Under the pieces are notes generated by a model, which was given only the letters and a program-made list of their open reading frames with translations, made no database searches and was not told the DNA's origin. Shown in pieces: positions 33,704-33,916 of a stretch of 33,916 nucleotides of DNA. The translations under genes and the position numbers were made by a program. This DNA is from Bacteroidota bacterium (GTDB lineage Bacteria > Bacteroidota > Bacteroidia > Chitinophagales > Chitinophagaceae): positions 1 to 33,916 of the forward strand of contig VGGU01000016.1 of assembly GCA_016868475.1 (NCBI GenBank), written 5' to 3'. Position 1 is the stretch's first letter, and each line of letters begins with the position of its first letter.

Positions 33704-33916
33704 TTATGAAAAATGGATTTGCTCCATTTGTGCAAGCCAACTTTCTTGAATTTGTGCCCCTAGTCCCGGTGTAGTAGGAACCTGGATCTGTCCATTTGCA
33801 GCATACTGTATTCCTCCTTCAACCGGATCCTCTCGAAACATCAGGGCAGTATCAAAATCGTAATGTACAATTGCAGGGCTACAACAGGCAAAATGTGCAA
33901 AAGCGGTCATAGCCAA
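33704..33916 (-). CDS. Enolase-superfamily (mandelate racemase/muconate lactonizing-type) enzyme, C-terminal fragment
   Basis: The last 70 codons of a gene cut by the window edge. The fragment AFAHFACCSPAIVHYDFDTALMFREDPV followed by the GQIQVPTTPGLGAQI element matches the end of MR/MLE enzymes, where the final barrel strand is followed by a capping segment with the very typical ...G.i.vP..PGLG motif. These enzymes abstract a proton next to a carboxylate; members include dipeptide epimerases and sugar-acid dehydratases. The catalytic residues lie outside the window, so the substrate class cannot be told. Confidence 0.8.
   Translation of the reverse strand: MAMTAFAHFACCSPAIVHYDFDTALMFREDPVEGGIQYAANGQIQVPTTPGLGAQIQESWLAQMEQIHFS

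Noticed and set aside
1-33916. Search for CRISPR arrays, insertion sequences, phage genes, toxin-antitoxin pairs and defence genes
   Set aside because: No direct repeats with spacers, transposase, integrase or recognisable defence domains were seen; all sizeable frames are accounted for by core or common Bacteroidota families.

Overview
The window reads as a stretch of ordinary chromosome from a member of the Bacteroidota, most likely the Chitinophagia/Chitinophagaceae. The reasons are: start codons almost never have a Shine-Dalgarno sequence; many starts are instead preceded by the Bacteroidota -7 element TAnnTTTG; several families are typical of the phylum (DUF4834 protein, long variant amidophosphoribosyltransferase, tandem rhomboids, DUF4369-type thioredoxin lipid/OM proteins, bacterial GH3 protein); and rimP-nusA-infB is followed by a SurA-type chaperone. 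The genus assignment is inference only. No insertion sequence, phage gene, CRISPR array, integrase or rRNA was seen. Coding density is very high and no gene-free stretch reaches 300 bases.

Layout. 1-2.55 kb (minus strand): tRNA(CAU), an outer-membrane beta-barrel-like protein, GTPase HflX, a Rieske ferredoxin and tRNA-Asn. 2.6-4.45 kb (plus): a PhoD-like phosphatase and a glycerophosphodiester phosphodiesterase lipoprotein, one base apart, together suggesting phosphate or phosphodiester scavenging. 4.45-12.67 kb: a DUF4834 protein diverges from the gene-expression operon rimP-nusA-infB, which has a short leader with a perfect 24-nt palindrome; then surA and a PurF-like enzyme. 12.7-16.3 kb: EamA transporter and MurG-like glycosyltransferase (minus), a 41-residue CGCP lipoprotein (plus), and a class I aminotransferase (minus). 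16.3-20 kb: adenylate kinase (plus) meets a minus-strand run of rlmD, an active rhomboid protease and a second rhomboid that has lost its catalytic histidine. 20-22.4 kb: a thioredoxin-domain protein and metF converge. 22.5-26.6 kb (plus): lptB, an adenosine-deaminase-like hydrolase, a GH3-type acyl-adenylating enzyme and a FabG-type reductase form one tight cluster. 26.6-29.4 kb (minus): paaZ and an enoyl-CoA hydratase, a two-gene CoA-thioester catabolic unit. 29.5-33.9 kb: a His-rich lipoprotein, a membrane-anchored EEP-family hydrolase, cysS with a good terminator, a YitT-family membrane protein and the end of an enolase-superfamily enzyme.

Most genes are housekeeping and the window does not hold an obvious new defence or mobile system. 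The most interesting signals are: TAnnTTTG promoter elements lying only 4-7 bases before start codons (implying leaderless mRNAs); the rimP leader hairpin; the protease/pseudoprotease rhomboid pair; the lptB-ADA-GH3-fabG cluster; and the tiny CGCP lipoprotein.
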